Counted from the stretch's first letter, positions 23,491-36,439 are shown. The stretch is DNA of 64,000 nt from Ichthyophis bannanicus (GCA_033557465.1 CM066031.1:177723043-177787042), one strand, 5' to 3'. A program made the numbers and translations. Notes: generated from the letters alone by a model not told the origin.

Positions 23491-24482
23491 GTTTTATTTA
23501 TTTAATTATTTGAAACGTTTTTCTATACTGCCCCTTCCAGAGATCAGGGGTGATTTACATTGAACAAGGTTTTTACATGAAACATTGTAACAATATTCAA
23601 ATAATTAACAATTTACATTGAACTATATACATATTGTACTACATAGATTTGCCTTAGCCAGTGTAAAATATTGTTTACAATGTATTTTTGTTTGTGAAGA
23701 TACAGTGGAGCGGGAGCAGAGCCTAAGAAAGGGGTGGGGTTGAGGGGGTGAGAGGAGGGATTCAATGTCTGGAGTGGAATTAGGGGCTAGTGTGTTGATG
23801 GGGTTTTGGTTGTTATAGTATTCAGAGAAAAGATATGTTTTTAAGTCTTTACAGAAAGTCTGAAGGTCTTTCATTGTTCTTAATGTATCTGTGAGGGCGT
23901 TCCATATCATGGGTGCTGTGTATGTTAAGGCCCTGTTGCTGATGATTTGTTTGGTCTTGTGAAATGAGGATTTTACTCATAGGGAGTTAAGTTTTGTTCT
24001 TCTACTAGCTCTGGTGCCTGATTGGAGATGGATCAATGTATTAAGATAGGAAAGGGCAATATTATTGATTAGTTTGAAAATTATCATTATGGTTTTATAT
24101 TTTACTCTGCTAGCAATGGGGAACCAGTGGAGTTGGTACATGATCGGGGTGATGTGGTCAGAGAGTCTTGCCTTACATACGACTCTGGCCGTGACATTTT
24201 GTGCCATTTGAAGTATGTTCAGACTCTTTTTTGGTAATCCGAGGAGCAGACTGTTGCAATAGTCAAAGTGAGGTGTTATGAGGGCCTGCACAACTGTTCT
24301 GAAGTCATTCAGGTCTGAGTGGTCTGACTTGCTGGATAATCCTTAGTTTGTAAAATATGGTCCTATTTATGTGTCTTAGGTGGGGAACCATACTGAGGGT
24401 TTTGTCTAAGATGATGCCTAGGTATCTTACTTCTGGTTTTACTGTGAGGAGTGTGTTATTTATGCTAAGTGTAGGTGGGGGG
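23491..24482 (-). pseudogene. L2-like LINE copy B, RT C-terminal end and 3' tail
   Basis: The 3' end of copy B. The (AAATA)n tail lies at 23494-23510 in reverse, followed by a possible hairpin. The frame 24291-23977 shows PHFDYCNSLLLGLPKKSLN, DHITPIMYQLHWFPIASRVK and the region after the RT core; 23910-23623 carries MIWNALTDTLRTMKDLQTFC. The frame between them is disrupted. It is separated from the rest of copy B (30007-32271) by the hAT element, whose 8-bp target duplication (24475-24482 and 29999-30006) lies in the LINE. Confidence 0.85.
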
Positions 24483-26009
24483 TAGGGTTGCCAACTGGCT
24501 GGTTTTCAGCCGGCCTGGCCAGTTTTTATATGGCCAGGCTGGCTGCCGGCAGACTGTTAAAATCGGCACTTGAAAAGCTGTTTTTTTTGTGGCTGGTGGG
24601 CAGAACTGCCATCATAGGTAGGTTTCTATTCTTCCATCCTATGAGGAGCTGCTATTCTGCCTGGCTGAGACAAGTCAACTGAATGAGCCAATGAGACAAC
24701 AGAGGGAGGGACTAGGGAGTAGTGGGAACTGAGTAAGTCAGCCGAAGGAGCCAATAAGACAACAGAGGGAGGGACTAGGGAGTAGTGGAGGGAGCTTCCA
24801 GCACAAAGTTTTTCATCAACTAGTGGAAAGAGAGAGCCAGCCAGTCACAGCCAGAGCCAGAGCCAGCCAAGTGACGGTGAGTGGGTCTTAACAGTGATAC
24901 TGAGTGCCAGGGTCTTAAAACAAGATTTTTTTTATTGGGGATGATTATGGTGCTGTTGTGCTGTGCTGCACTGCCTGAACTCTGGTCCTTGATTCACTTA
25001 AATAAATGTCCATGTCGTCACTTATTTTTAACTTCAAACTATTCAGATGCTCACTACTGCCAAGGACAGTTCATATCAATATATATGCTTGCAGCCAATC
25101 AATGTAAATTCACTTAAACCCTCAGCATTATGTATTTTATTAAACGCAAATCAAGCACACACTTAGGTTTTTTTTGTAACTCCTTGTCAGCATTTCAGTC
25201 TTCAAAACTTGGTGCCTCGGCGTCCCTGCATCACCGTGGGTCCTGGGACTGACTAGCAGTTTACTCACACCATGTAAGGGAAGCCCACCACTTTAGGTTT
25301 CATAGTTACTGCCCAAGGAGTTAACTGAATGAATGAAATCCAAGCTTTAGACTGCAATGCATTACTCCAGTGGCAGTCTTCATCCTGCAGTGCACTGAGC
25401 ATATTAGTGGTGAAGGACTGGAGTAGTTTCTTGTGTTGATTCCTTCAATATATAGGATTATTTAGTTTAAGCAGCTCTCCTATTTGGGTAATATTATTCC
25501 ATTTGGTCCACCTTGGGGGTCAGGAAGTTCATAAATAAACCCACAGCACACAGTGAGGTATACTGAACTGCAACTTTACTGAAATATCATTGAGCTTCAA
25601 CATTCACAGTATTTCCCAAGAAGACACTCAAACACAGTATTCACCTTTAGAGTTTCTCCCCTCCATCTGAGAGTGCGGTAAGCATCATCATCGCTGGGTG
25701 CAGTGGAAAGAGGGCTGAGCTTGTATGACACTGAAGAAAAAGGTTTGAGATTTAATTTTTGTTAAAGTTCTTATGACAGAGTAATCCTGTAGTTAATATA
25801 TGTATGTTTGTTTCCCCTCTTCTCCTCTTCCTTCCATCCTTCCCCCACCCCCCTTTGATTTTTAGATATTTTATATTGCTTTTTGGAAAAGTCTCTTTTG
25901 AGAACTATTTTTGGCATTTTTATGGGTATGTTCATTTAGTTCATAGACTGATATTTTTTTATTGTTGTATTAGCTCATTTCCACATCTGTGTAGTGAGTA
26001 ATGGTTATG

Positions 26010-26350
26010 TGCAAGGTGAGGAGGTTGCAATAGTCTGGACGGGAGGTGACAAGGGGATAAGTGTCTTAGTAGTCTGTTCAAAGAGGAAGGGGTGAATTTT
26101 TCAGATGTTGTAGAGAAAGAAATGACAGGTTTTAGCTGTCAGTTGGATGTGTGTGAAGAAGGAGAGGGAGGAGTCAAAGATGACCCCAAGGTTGCAAGCT
26201 GAGGAAACAGGGAGTATTAACCGCAGAGATAGAGGAAGGGGGGAGTTGGGTTTAGGGGGAAGATAAAAAGCTCGGTTTTGGCCATGTTCAATTTCAAATG
26301 GCAGTGGGACATCCAGGCATCAATGTCAGATAGGCAGGCAGAGATCTGAC
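26010..26350 (-). pseudogene. L2-like RT fragment inside the hAT left arm
   Basis: On the minus strand a stop-containing reading shows IDAWMSHCHLKLNMAKTELF, followed by a block like LGSSLTPPSPSSH and ending RPDYCNLL. This matches the RT C-terminal region of L2-type LINEs such as the one at 36066-39424. It is short and has no recognisable ends. Confidence 0.6.
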
Positions 26351-26611
26351 CCTGGATGCCAGAGAAACTTCAGGTGTAGAGAGGTAGATTTGATAGTTAA
26401 ACCCCATGGGAGGAGACGAGTGTGCCAACGGTCTGGGTAAAGAAAGAACGGTTTAACACATAAACCAGTCAATGCTCCAAAAGAACAGAATGTTGTTGAT
26501 GATGGTATATAACTTTTTAAATAAAGATAAAACATTGTTCTGGAGGGATTCCTAGAGCAGTTAGATAGTAAAACATTTTTCTTTACACATTTACTACTTC
26601 AGTCACAAAAG

Positions 26612-28614
26612 ATGGCTTCAATGGGTGATCGTGTTCAACAGACTGCAACAAGCAACTCAAGTGACCATGAAATCGAGAATGATGACAATTCAGTGAAAGC
26701 ACGAGCCAAAGCACCAAGAAAGGAAGACAGAATAAAAAACTGTATTTCAGAGGGAATGGCTGAAGAACTCAGACTACTGTGCCTGGTTAGCTACACACGA
26801 TGATACAAACTATGCACGATGCGTTTATTGTAGTGTTGTGATTAGTGTTAAATTTGATGATGTTAAAGCTCTGAAACGTCATTGTGAATCACAGAAGCAT
26901 TAGTCGTTGGTCAAGGCTCATAGACAATCTAAAGTAATTGAACATTTTTTTGTTAACACACGTGATACCCCATTATTTGACAAAGTAGCATCAGTAGAGT
27001 TATCAAAGACATATCATGGTATAAAACAATATTACAGTTATTTGTCCATGGACTGTGGAAACAAAATGAACAATTTTCTATATTCTGATTCTGAAATCGC
27101 CTCAAAGATCCAACTTGGAAGAACAAAGACGGAATCCTTAGTAAAAAATGTTTTTGCACCATATTCCATTGAAATAGCTGTCAACAAAATAAGACATGGA
27201 GACAATGGTTCCCCTCTTCCATATTCTGTTTCCACAGATGCCTCCAATAAAGGAAACAGAAAGAATTTTCCTTTAGCAGTGAGAATATATGATGTAAAAG
27301 AAGGTGTGCAAGACTATCTCTTAGATTTTTATGAGGAACCCGATGAAACATCTGAGTCAGAAGCAAAGTCTCTCATTATGGCTATTGAGTCTCTAGGACT
27401 GAATCTCCAGCATATGGTCGCATATGGGGCTGACAATGCATCGCTGAATTATGGAACACACTTCTCTGTCTTTCAAAATCTCTCAAATATAAAAGGAGAA
27501 ATTATCAAGACAAATTGTAACTGCCACATCTTGCACAGCACTGCAAAATACAGCTTTAAGAAATTAGCTATGATGTAGAGACATTAGTCATCAAGGTCTT
27601 TAACCATTTTTCTACAAGTGCACAGAGGCTAATGGTCTTAAAGGAATGTTTTGATTTTGTACAAGAAGACTTCCGCCAAATCTTGCGTCACATCCCTATA
27701 AGATGGCTCAGTTTATTTGCAGCAGTTGATTGACTTTTACTGAACTGGGATGCTATAAAAGTCTATTTCCTGCAAATAGGTCCTGAAGATAGTGATAAGA
27801 TAATTTGGTCATTCATATCGGACCAAGAAGATGGAATAAGTAAAACCCCAACGATGACAGAATGTTATATATTCTTTTACCACTCACTTCTGTCAGTATT
27901 CCAAATGGCCATACTGGCTTTAGAAAAGAGCAATATTCAAGCCACTAATGTTTTTAACATTGTGGATAGATTAAGGATTGAGCTGCAGAATAGGCACAAA
28001 GATGAATTCTTTGGCTTCAAGGCTGCACAAGCAATGCATCACCTCGAAAAAGGCAATCTGAAAAATTTAGAACAGAAGTTTAAGAAGTTTATTCAAGGGC
28101 TTTGGCATACCTTGAAAAATGGTTTGATTTTGATAAATCACCTTTTAGGAAGTTTGCCAGCCTTTCGCTTGAGAAGGACTTGCCCTCCATGGAAGATCTG
28201 TACAGTTTAAGTGAAGTATTTGGCATTGAAGAACAACTCCACATGGATAATTGATATAGTGAACTATTGCTTTTACGCATTGCAGCTCCAGCATTAAATG
28301 AAAGCCTAGAAGAATTAACAAGTGCTAATAAATGGAGCACATGTCTACAAAACATAGATGTGCCAAATTTGAAGAGGATTGTGCAACATGTGTTTGCAGT
28401 TCCATGCAGCAATGCCTATGTGGAAAGAGTGTTCAGTGTCATGACTAATCTCTGGATTGATGACCGCAACAGATTAGGTGTTGATACTATAAAAGCTGAA
28501 TTGTGTATTCGGCATAACATAAACTTGCCATGTTTACAGTTCTTCGAAAGCATCAAAATGAATAAAGCTCTCCTTCGTGCAGCTAGATCAGCCACTAAGT
28601 ATTCATTCAAGTGA
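26612..28614 (+). pseudogene. hAT transposase (BED finger, RNase H-like core, hATC), disrupted
   Basis: Transposase of the surrounding hAT element. The N-terminus starts at Met 26612 and changes frame near 26790 into a BED-type finger (CVYC ... HCESQKH). The 26907-27578 frame carries the start of the RNase H-like core with STDASNKG and YGADNAS, the first two acidic positions. Homology continues through stops near 27578 and 27735 into the helical insertion (27854-28210). The 28267-28614 frame is the C-terminal dimerisation domain, with FAVPCSNAYVERVFSVMTN. At least four frame breaks or stops make it non-functional. Spliced introns could explain one break but not the in-frame stops. The closest named subfamily cannot be decided by eye. 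Confidence 0.88.
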
Positions 28615-29599
28615 ATTGAAAGTTATAAGGTTTTCCCTTTCTTTTACATCAAATATTCTCACTGCTAGAGGGGAAATCTTCCAAATATTATACCTTTTGA
28701 TATTTTGGATAAAGGGAAAGCGTGATGCTTACCAAGCATAGCTTCTGACACCAACCCAAAACCCTGTGACTGTTCTGAGCCCTACTGAGCTACAGAGCAA
28801 GGAGGCTGCCACCTATACAACTGCCAGTGCTACTGGAGGCTCAGCCTGATGTCCCCAGGGCCTACTAAGATGAAAACTCTACAAGAATAATTGTGAATGA
28901 AGATGTTCTGATCACCTGGGACAATCCCATTCTGAATGACGAAAAGCAGGAAGCGAAGAAAATGAGGTGAAATCCAAATAATCCAACTAGAAAATCTATT
29001 GTTTTCTTTATAAAGAATTGTTGGAATCTTTATTGATGCTTTCCTATAGAGGGGAACCAAGGAACATTTAATGCACAAAGTACCTGGTTTTGAAATATCT
29101 ACAGAGAAAAAAATCACAGCAGATGAGGGCCATAAGGGCCATCTAGCCTATCCATTTTCATTCCTGGTGCACAATTGATTTGTGACTTTATAGGCACTTC
29201 TTCATCTTTTGTTCTATTACAATGTTTTTACTGAAACTATTACATCTTTTGTTCTATTACAATGTTTTTACTGAAAGAGGTATGAATCTTGTAGATTATG
29301 TTTGCCTTGGAGGCATTTCAATGTCTCTTCTCTGCTCTAGAGAATATATATTTAAGTAATATCTTATGTGTGTTCACCTTGCACCATTTTGGTAGCCTAT
29401 CAGATATGGCCTCCAGAAACGAATAAAGTATTCTCTGAGAGGCATCACAGATTACCTGTATGGAGAAATTGTGAGCTCTTTTCTTCTACTCAAGCCTGCC
29501 CTATTAGGCTTCACTACCTTTGGATCATCAGATATGATCACCCCTTGCTTCCTAATTGATGCTACATTGTTGATTATGTGGTTCATCGAATTCAAATAC

Positions 29600-29665
29600 T
29601 ACATTTTATTTATTTATTTATTTATTTAAAAGGATTTCTATACCGCCTTCTCCTTCAATACATTG
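29600..29665 (-). repeat. Short L2-like 3' tail inside the hAT right arm
   Basis: Reversed (AAATA)n followed by aaggatttctataccgcctt, like the tail start at 23494-23540. Very short fragment. Confidence 0.5.
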
Positions 29666-30006
29666 TACTTTCTCTGTCAAAGCATGGCAGTGTGTTTCTG
29701 TTGTATCTGTGTAAGAAATTAATACAAAAACGATTCAAAAATCTATTTGGAATTCAATATTAATACAGTGAATGTAGAGTGGGAGGAGTAGGAGTGTGAC
29801 AAAGGGGTGTAGCAAGAAGAGACATGGAGCACAGGTGTTGAGCTTTTCTCTTTCAAAGCGTTAGCCTACACTAGTCCTCAGTGATTTTTGTGTGTGTGGC
29901 TGGGGGTGGGGCATGGGTGGGAATAGGGTCAGGGAATGGGCAGAGCATGGCGAGACACAGGTGTCGGGTTTTTTTCGGTGAAAAAGTTGGCAACCCTAGT
30001 GGGGGG

Positions 30007-32271
30007 TTGAGGTTTGTGTGTCTTGTTGTGAATAGACCTTCAGTTTTCTTGAGGTTGATACTCAAGTTGTTTGATTGGAGCCAGTTTTCAGCTTCAGATA
30101 GGCAGGTTTGTAAATTGTCATAGTTGGGGTTGTGGATGTCTAGTGGAGAGTATACCATAATATTGTCTGCATATATATGGTATCTTATATTGTGTTTTTT
30201 GAATATGTAACATATTGGCTAGATGAATAAGTTGAACTGTAGAGCAGATAAGGTGGAGCCTTGTGGGATACCTTGATTTTGGGAGAAGGTTGAAGAGGTT
30301 TTGTGATCTATTTGCACATATTGGTAACGATTTGAACCACCTGAGGATTTGTCTGCTTATGCCTAGGTGATTGAGTCTTGAGATTACAGTATTATGACTT
30401 ACGTTGTCAAAAGCAGCTGAAATATCCAGAAAAATGAGAATGAATGCTTGTTTGGAGTTGTCCATTCCCTGAATGAGTGAGTCATATAGAACCAATAACA
30501 GAGTTTCAACCCTGTGAAAGGGGCGAAATCTGTATTGTTGATCATCTAACGGGGCATGTGAGTCAATAAAGTCTTGTAACTGTCGTTGGACTGCTTTCTC
30601 AATGACTTTGGCTATGAATGGAATGCAGGCAATAGGTCAATAGGAAGAAGGTTCATCTTTATTGAGATTTTTATTCTTTAAAATGGGACAAATTGAGAAC
30701 ATTTTGAGCTGGTTGGGCATGATTCTCTGTAGGAGGGCTTGACTGACAATGTTTAAAAGGTATGGGGCTATTTCCTTTTTTATTGCTTTGATCCATGCAG
30801 TAGGGCAGGGGTCTTGTGGGGATGTTGTATTGAGTTTTGTGATTATGTCTGTTATTTGGCGTAAGTCAATGGTGCTAAATGACTGTCATTTGGTAGGATT
30901 AACTGCATTTATTGGGGAATCAAGTGGAACTGCTGTACACTTGGGTATTAGCTTGTGGGTGTAGTAATCCGCTAGGACATGTGGTTGGATGGGCATTTTA
31001 TTTGAGCTATCGTATGGGGGTTTTGTTATTGATTTAAAAATTGTGAACAATTCTCTTGGGCGGTTGAATGCTTTGCTTAGAACTTTTGTGTGGTAGTTTC
31101 TTTTTGCCTTATTTATTTTTTATTTGTAAATATCAAGTGTTGAGTTGTATAGGGTTTTTAGTTTTGCGTTTTTTTTCTGTTCGCCATTTGAATTCTATTT
31201 TTCTGAGTTCTTTTTTTATCCTAGTTAAGATGGGGGTATACCATTTTTCAGATTGTCTGCACTGAGGTTTTTGTGGCTTTGGTGAAGCTTATGCTGCAGT
31301 CACGATTGATGTGCTCCATTTTGTTATTATTTCTTCAATGAAGAAACTTAACGATACTATTTCTAGCAATTATAATGTATCCAATGGAAGAATCGATAAA
31401 TTAATGATTGAATAATGTTTGGGAACAAGAATATAATTGGATTTCTCTATTTATTATTGGAGCAACATATATTCGATACTCAACAGATTATTTCTTCAAG
31501 GTCATTGGATGTTAAATGAGAATGAGGTATTGTAGAATTTATAAAGTGTTCTTGGTCAAAGGGTCTATATTGTTTGCTTTGCTGAATACTTATTAAAGGT
31601 GAGGGGATTGTGGGTTTAACCGGTAATGAAAGAGTTAAGGCAAAGTGAATTAGAAAGTGGTCTAACCAGGGTATTTGGGATGTTTGAGGAGTAGTGTGGG
31701 CTGGTTAATCTGATAAGTGCTTTGGGATGAATACCAGATCAAGCGTGTTGCCTTTATTGTGGGTGGGGCATTGTATTATTTGTTGAAAGCCTTTTTTATC
31801 CATAGCTTCAATGAATGCATTTGACTGTGCGTCAGTGAGGGATGGGAGGTTAAAATCCCCTAGTATTAGGTAGGGTTTCGTAATGGTGGAGGCCCAGACT
31901 GATTTAAGGATTTTATTAAGGTTTTAGTTACAGGAAAAGGGAGTTCTGTATAGTAGGCATATTGCTAGGTTTTTCTTTTCTATTTTAAGTATGTCTAATC
32001 CTTCACGGTTAGTGCATATGCTAGGGGACATATTTAGTTCTTCTTTGGTGATTGCAAGTACTCCTCCTCCTCTTTTTTGATCCCTGGAGCAATTAAAGAC
32101 TTTATATCTCTGTACTTTTAGTTGGTTCAGGGGGATATTGTCTGTATCGGTGAGCCAAGTTTCCGTAATACACAGTACATCTGGTTTCTTGTCTGCTATC
32201 AGGTCCTGGATGAGCGGGATTTTGTTTCTTATGGATCTGACGTTAATTAGTATGAAGTTTAAATGGCTAAC
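30007..32271 (-). pseudogene. L2-like LINE copy B, ORF2 endonuclease and RT
   Basis: Central part of copy B, read leftward from 32271. It starts at VSHLNFILINVRSIRNKI, the endonuclease N-terminal block, then ITETWLTDTDNIP, a GGGVLAI block, ILGDFNLPSL and NTLDLVFIPKH with stops between. The linker and RT follow: the frame 30495-30118 has IFLDISAAFDNVSHN (RT palm) and later the region LSEAENWLQSNNLSINLKKT at 30158-30000. Frame breaks are numerous. The YxDD box falls in a disturbed stretch near 30160-30180. Its N-terminus continues at 39869-40234 once CR1-B is removed, and its C-terminus at 23491-24482 once the hAT is removed. Confidence 0.87.
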
Positions 32272-32438
32272 ATAAGAACATAAGATATGCCATACTGGGT
32301 CAGACCAAGGTCCATCAAGCCCAGTATCCTGTTTCCAACAGTGGCCAATCTAGGTCATACGTACCTAGCAGTTTCCCAAAAAGACACAGGTTCCACAATG
32401 CTTGTACTGGGTCAAGCATTGATATCCTGGGTACCTTC
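32272..32438 (-). other. CR1-B 3' untranslated region
   Basis: Minus-strand 3' end of CR1-B with the ataagaacataagatatgcc terminus followed inward by gggtcagaccaaggtccatc. Its left edge abuts the L2-like LINE copy B reading frame, so 32272 is close to the exact insertion point. Confidence 0.8.
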
Positions 32439-33645
32439 TTAATAATGGTTTATGGACCTTTCCTCCAGGAACTTGTCCAACCCATTTTTAAACCCAGCTA
32501 CACTAACAGCCTTTACTACATCCTCCGGTAACAAATTCCAGAATTTGATTACACGTTGAGTGAAAAAATATTTTCTTTTATTATTCTTAAGTAGTTTACC
32601 CTGTAGCTTCATTGCATGTCCCCTAGTCTTTCTATATTTTGATAACGTAAACAATTGATCTATGTTTAACCGTTCCACTCCGTTCATTAATTTATAGACT
32701 TCTATCATATCTTCTCTCAGCCATCTCTTTTCCAGGTTAAAGAGCCCTAACCTTTTTAGCCTTTCTTCATAGGAGTATCCTTCCATCCCCTTTACCATTT
32801 TGGTGGCTCTTCTCTGAACCTTTTGAAATAACGCTATATCCTTTTTAAGATACAGTGACCAGAATTGCACACAATATTCAAGGTGCGGTCTCACCATGGA
32901 ACGATATAGAGGCATTATAATATCTTTTGCTTTATTTTCCATTCCTTTCCTTATGATACCTAGCATACTATTTGCTCTCTTGGCCGCCGCTGCACACTGG
33001 GCCAATGGTTTTAACATGTTATCCACAATGACACCTAAATCTTTTTCCTTCCATCGTGTAACCATAGTTTGGGTTGTTCTTCCCTGGGTGCATAACTTTG
33101 CACTTGTCCACATTAAATTTCATCAGCCATTTTAATGCCCAGTCTTCCAATTTATCAAGATCCTCTTGCAATTTTCCACAATCCTCTTGGGTTTTAACAA
33201 CTTTAAATAGATTTTTGTCATCTGCAAATTTAATAACCTCACTCGTTATTCCCCTTTCCAGGTCATTTATGAATATGTCAAAAAGCAGCGGACCCAGCAC
33301 AGATCCCTGGGGTACACCACTATTCACCTTTCTCGATTGGAAAAATTGGCCATTTAGCTCTACCCTCTGCTTTCTATCTTTTAACCAGTTCCTGATCCAC
33401 AATAGTACACTGCCTCCTATCCCATGACTCTTTAGTTTTGCCAAAAGTCTCTGATGAGGGACCTTGTCAAAGGCTTTCTGAAAGTCCAAATACACTATAT
33501 CAACCGACTCACCTTTGTCCATCTGTTTATTCACACCTTCAAAAAAACATAATAGATTAGTAAGACAAGATCTTCCTTGTCTAAAGCCATGTTGGCTGTC
33601 TCCCATTAGGGCATGACTATCTACATGCTGAGTAATTTTGTTCTT
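32439..33645 (-). pseudogene. CR1-B ORF2, reverse transcriptase core and C-terminus
   Basis: The RT of a CR1 LINE. The 33606-33019 frame holds [51 protein letters not shown] and the catalytic box, here FADDKNLF, so the two metal-binding Asp residues are present. A frameshift near 33060 leads to the 33113-32439 frame with KEKDLGVIVD, MPLYRSMVRPHLEYC, RRATKMVKGMEG and FWNLLPEDVV to the natural end. A TAA at 33643-33645 separates it from the upstream ORF2 part. Apart from these two lesions the sequence is well preserved. Confidence 0.93.
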
Positions 33646-35139
33646 TTAGATGGTTTCTACCATTTTTCCCGGTACTGACGTCAGGCTCACCGGTCTGTAG
33701 TTTCCCGGGTCACCCCTGGAACCCTTTTTAAAAATTGGTGTTACATTTGCGATCCTCCAATTTTCACAGATTACTAATAGCAGGTCTGCAATCTCATATT
33801 TCAGTTCTTTCAATACCCTTGGATGTACACCATCCGGCCCAGGTGATTTGCTACTCTTGAGTTTATCTAATAGTTGTAATACATCTTCCCGATGTATCCA
33901 TATTTCCTTCAATTCTTCCGCACCTTTAAATACCACTTCAGTCATGGGTAGCATCCATACATCTTCCTCAGTAAAGACCGAAGCAAAGAATTCATTTAGT
34001 CTCTCCGCTATCGCCTTGTCGCCTCTTAGTGCCCCTTTAACCCCTCTATGATCTAATGAACCAACTGACTCTCTCACAGTTTTTTTGCTATGAATGTACT
34101 TGAAAAAGTCTTTATTTCGCGTTTTTGCTTCCGCAGCAAGCTTCTTCTCAAATTCTCCCTTTGCCTGCCTTATCAATGCCTTGTATTTGACTTGCAAGTG
34201 CTTGTGCTGTTTCCAGGTTTCGTCGTTTGGCTCTTTTTTCCATTTTCTGAAAGTTGCTTTTTTGGCAACAACAGCCTCTCTGACCTCACCTTTAAACCAT
34301 GCTGGCAGTTTTATGGACTTCCTTCCACTGTTCTTAAAGCGTGGAATACAGCTGGTCTGGGCTTCCAAGATAGTATTTTTCAACAACACCGAAGCTTGAT
34401 GTAAGTCTTTAACCTTTGCAACTGCTCCTTGTAGTTTTTTCTTAACTATTTTCCTCATTTTATCATAGTCTCCCTTTCGAAAGTTAAAAGGTAGTACTGT
34501 GGATTTCCTTACTTTTCCTCCTACACTAATTAAATCAAACGTGACCATGCTAAGATCTCTATTGCCAAGTGGCCCCAACACCCTTATCTCTTGCACTAGA
34601 TCTGGTGTTCCACTAAGGTCTAGGTCCAATATGGCTTCCCCTCTGGTCAGTTCATGAACCAGCTGCTCCAAGAAGAAGTCATTTATTTCATCTAGGAACT
34701 TTATCTCCCTACCATGTCCTACCGTGACACTGACCCAGTCGATACCGGGGTAATTGAAATCACCCATTATTATTACTGCGCTGTAACTTTTGTTAGCTTT
34801 CTTGATTTCTTTGAGCATTTCATCATCCATTTGTTCATTCTGGTCAGGCGGTCAATAGTACACCCCCACTGCCATCACTTTCCCCTTTTTACATGGAATT
34901 TCAATCCATAGAGATTGTACAGCAAATTTTGTTTCCTGCAAAACTTTAATCCTTTCTGACTCAATGCTGTTTCTAACATAGAGCGCAACCCCTCCACCAA
35001 TTTGATCAGCTCTATCATTATGATATAGTTTGTACCCAGGTATCACAGTGTCCCACTGGTTGTCCTTCTTCCACCATGTCTCTGATATTTCAATCATATC
35101 TAACCTCTCATTTAGTGCTATATATTCTAACTGTCCCAT
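33646..35139 (-). pseudogene. CR1-B ORF2, endonuclease and linker
   Basis: The N-terminal half of CR1-B ORF2. The 35139-34852 frame has ALNERLDMIEISETWW and GGGVALYV. It is interrupted by TGA at 34849-34851, where the copy at the left window edge has Arg in VYYRPP. The 34830-33646 frame (394 residues) continues with MGDFNYPGIDW, the SDH-equivalent region and the basic linker (KAEF-type helices). It ends with the first RT blocks SPGPDGVHPRVLKELKYE and NYRPVSLTSVPGK. The lesions are few, and the endonuclease catalytic blocks are visible. Confidence 0.92.
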
Positions 35140-35366
35140 CTTAATTTTTAGACTTCAAGCATTTTAGAGACTGTATTTTATTCATATTAATCTGGCTATT
35201 GGTAGACATGGGTAATTTGGGATCTTTAAGCTCTGTCTCCTCCATCCTCGAGGGCATTTGGGCTACTTTACTCTTTTTTGGAACCTCTCTGCTTTTGGTA
35301 GTATCCTTCAAGGATACATTCTTCCAAACCATGTACTCTTGGGCGACTGTCGGATTTCCCTATTAA
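35140..35366 (-). other. CR1-B ORF1/ORF2 junction region
   Basis: Corresponds to 400-674 of CR1-A. The frame 35332-35141 (MVWKNVSLKDTTKSREVPK) is the N-terminal extension of ORF2. A short deletion relative to CR1-A near 35150 removes the ANARSLNN block of the endonuclease. Confidence 0.75.
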
Positions 35367-36065
35367 CTAGTTTAAAAGCTGCTCTATCTCCTTTTTAAAG
35401 TTTAATGTCAGCAGCCTGGTTCCATCCCGGTTAAGGTGAAGCCCATCCCTTTGGAAGAGCCCCTCCTTTCCCCAGAATGTTCCCCACTTCCTAATAAATC
35501 CAAAACCCTCATCTCTGTGCCATTGTCTCATCCACGCATTGAGACTCCAGAGCTCTGCTTGCCTTTGGGTCCGGCGCATGGAATGGGAAGCATTTCAGAG
35601 AACGCTACCCTGGACGTTCTGGATTTCAACTCCCTACCTAAAAGCCTAAATTTAGCCGCCAGAACCTCCCTACCACATTTTCCTATGTCATTGGTACCGA
35701 CATGTACCAAGACAGCAGAATCCTCCCCAGCACTATCTAAGACCTTATCTAGATGGCACGTGAGGTCCGCTACCTTCACACCAGGCAGGCATGTTACCAG
35801 GCGATCCTCATGTCCACCAGCCACCCAGCTATCTACATGCCTAATGATCGAATCACCAACTATAACGGCTGTCCTAACCCTTCCCTCATGGGTACATGGC
35901 CCTGGAGAAACCTCCTCGGTGCGAGAGGGTTTTACATCACCTGGAGGACAGGTCCTAGTTACAGGATCACTTCCTGCCACACCAGGGTGATGCCCTCCTG
36001 TCACGTGACCTCTCTCCTCCATGGCAACAGGGATGCTGCCAGACTGGAGGTGGGACTTCAGGACT
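35367..36065 (-). pseudogene. CR1-B ORF1, esterase portion
   Basis: C-terminal two thirds of ORF1. It has VIVGDSIIRHVDSW (Ser of SGNH), VHVGTNDIGKCG (Asn) and, after a frameshift near 35570, EGLFQRDGLHLNRDG (Asp/His). It matches CR1-A ORF1 from about residue 75 onward. The N-terminal finger and coiled coil are 3.4 kb away at 39425-39645, separated by an inserted plus-strand L2. Confidence 0.9.
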
Positions 36066-36439
36066 ATATTCATCCCACAAACAATTCATCCCACAAACAA
36101 TTATCCATAGATATCAACTCCAACCCTAAAAATAATCCCTCACATAACCTACTCCATACCACCATTTCCCCTCCCTCATGTCCCTCTTGGAGAGTACACT
36201 TTCCTAGACACCCACACCCACACCCTGCTCACTCTAAGTCTCGGCATTACACTAGAAAATGACCCCCATGCTACTCTGATAAGAAATCTGCATGTAACTT
36301 ATCCAACCTCATCCATATCCCTCTCCTCCCCCTCTCCGCTCTCCCGTTTTCATGTGCCCTATGGAACGCATGCTGAGTCATCAAAAAAACCCCTTTTATT
36401 CATGACCTTTTCATCTCCAATGCCCTGCACCTTCTTGCC

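Larger units (their letters stand above)
24475..30006 (+). mobile_element. hAT DNA transposon, complete ends (element 24483-29998)
   Basis: The termini are perfect 14-bp inverted repeats, TAGGGTTGCCAACT at 24483 and its complement ending at 29998. They are flanked by an identical 8-bp target duplication GTGGGGGG (24475-24482 and 29999-30006), the hallmark of hAT transposition. Removing the 5516-bp element plus one duplicate restores a continuous LINE. The transposase inside is broken, so this copy either decayed after insertion or was moved by an enzyme supplied elsewhere. Non-coding flanks are long: 2.1 kb on the left, with an embedded LINE scrap, and 1.4 kb on the right. Confidence 0.93.

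Noticed and set aside
34090..34404. Plus-strand frames across CR1-B
   Set aside because: Antisense shadows of the CR1 ORF2 endonuclease and linker.
35436..36262. Plus-strand frames of 184 and 169 codons
   Set aside because: Antisense to CR1-B ORF1, running into the inserted L2.
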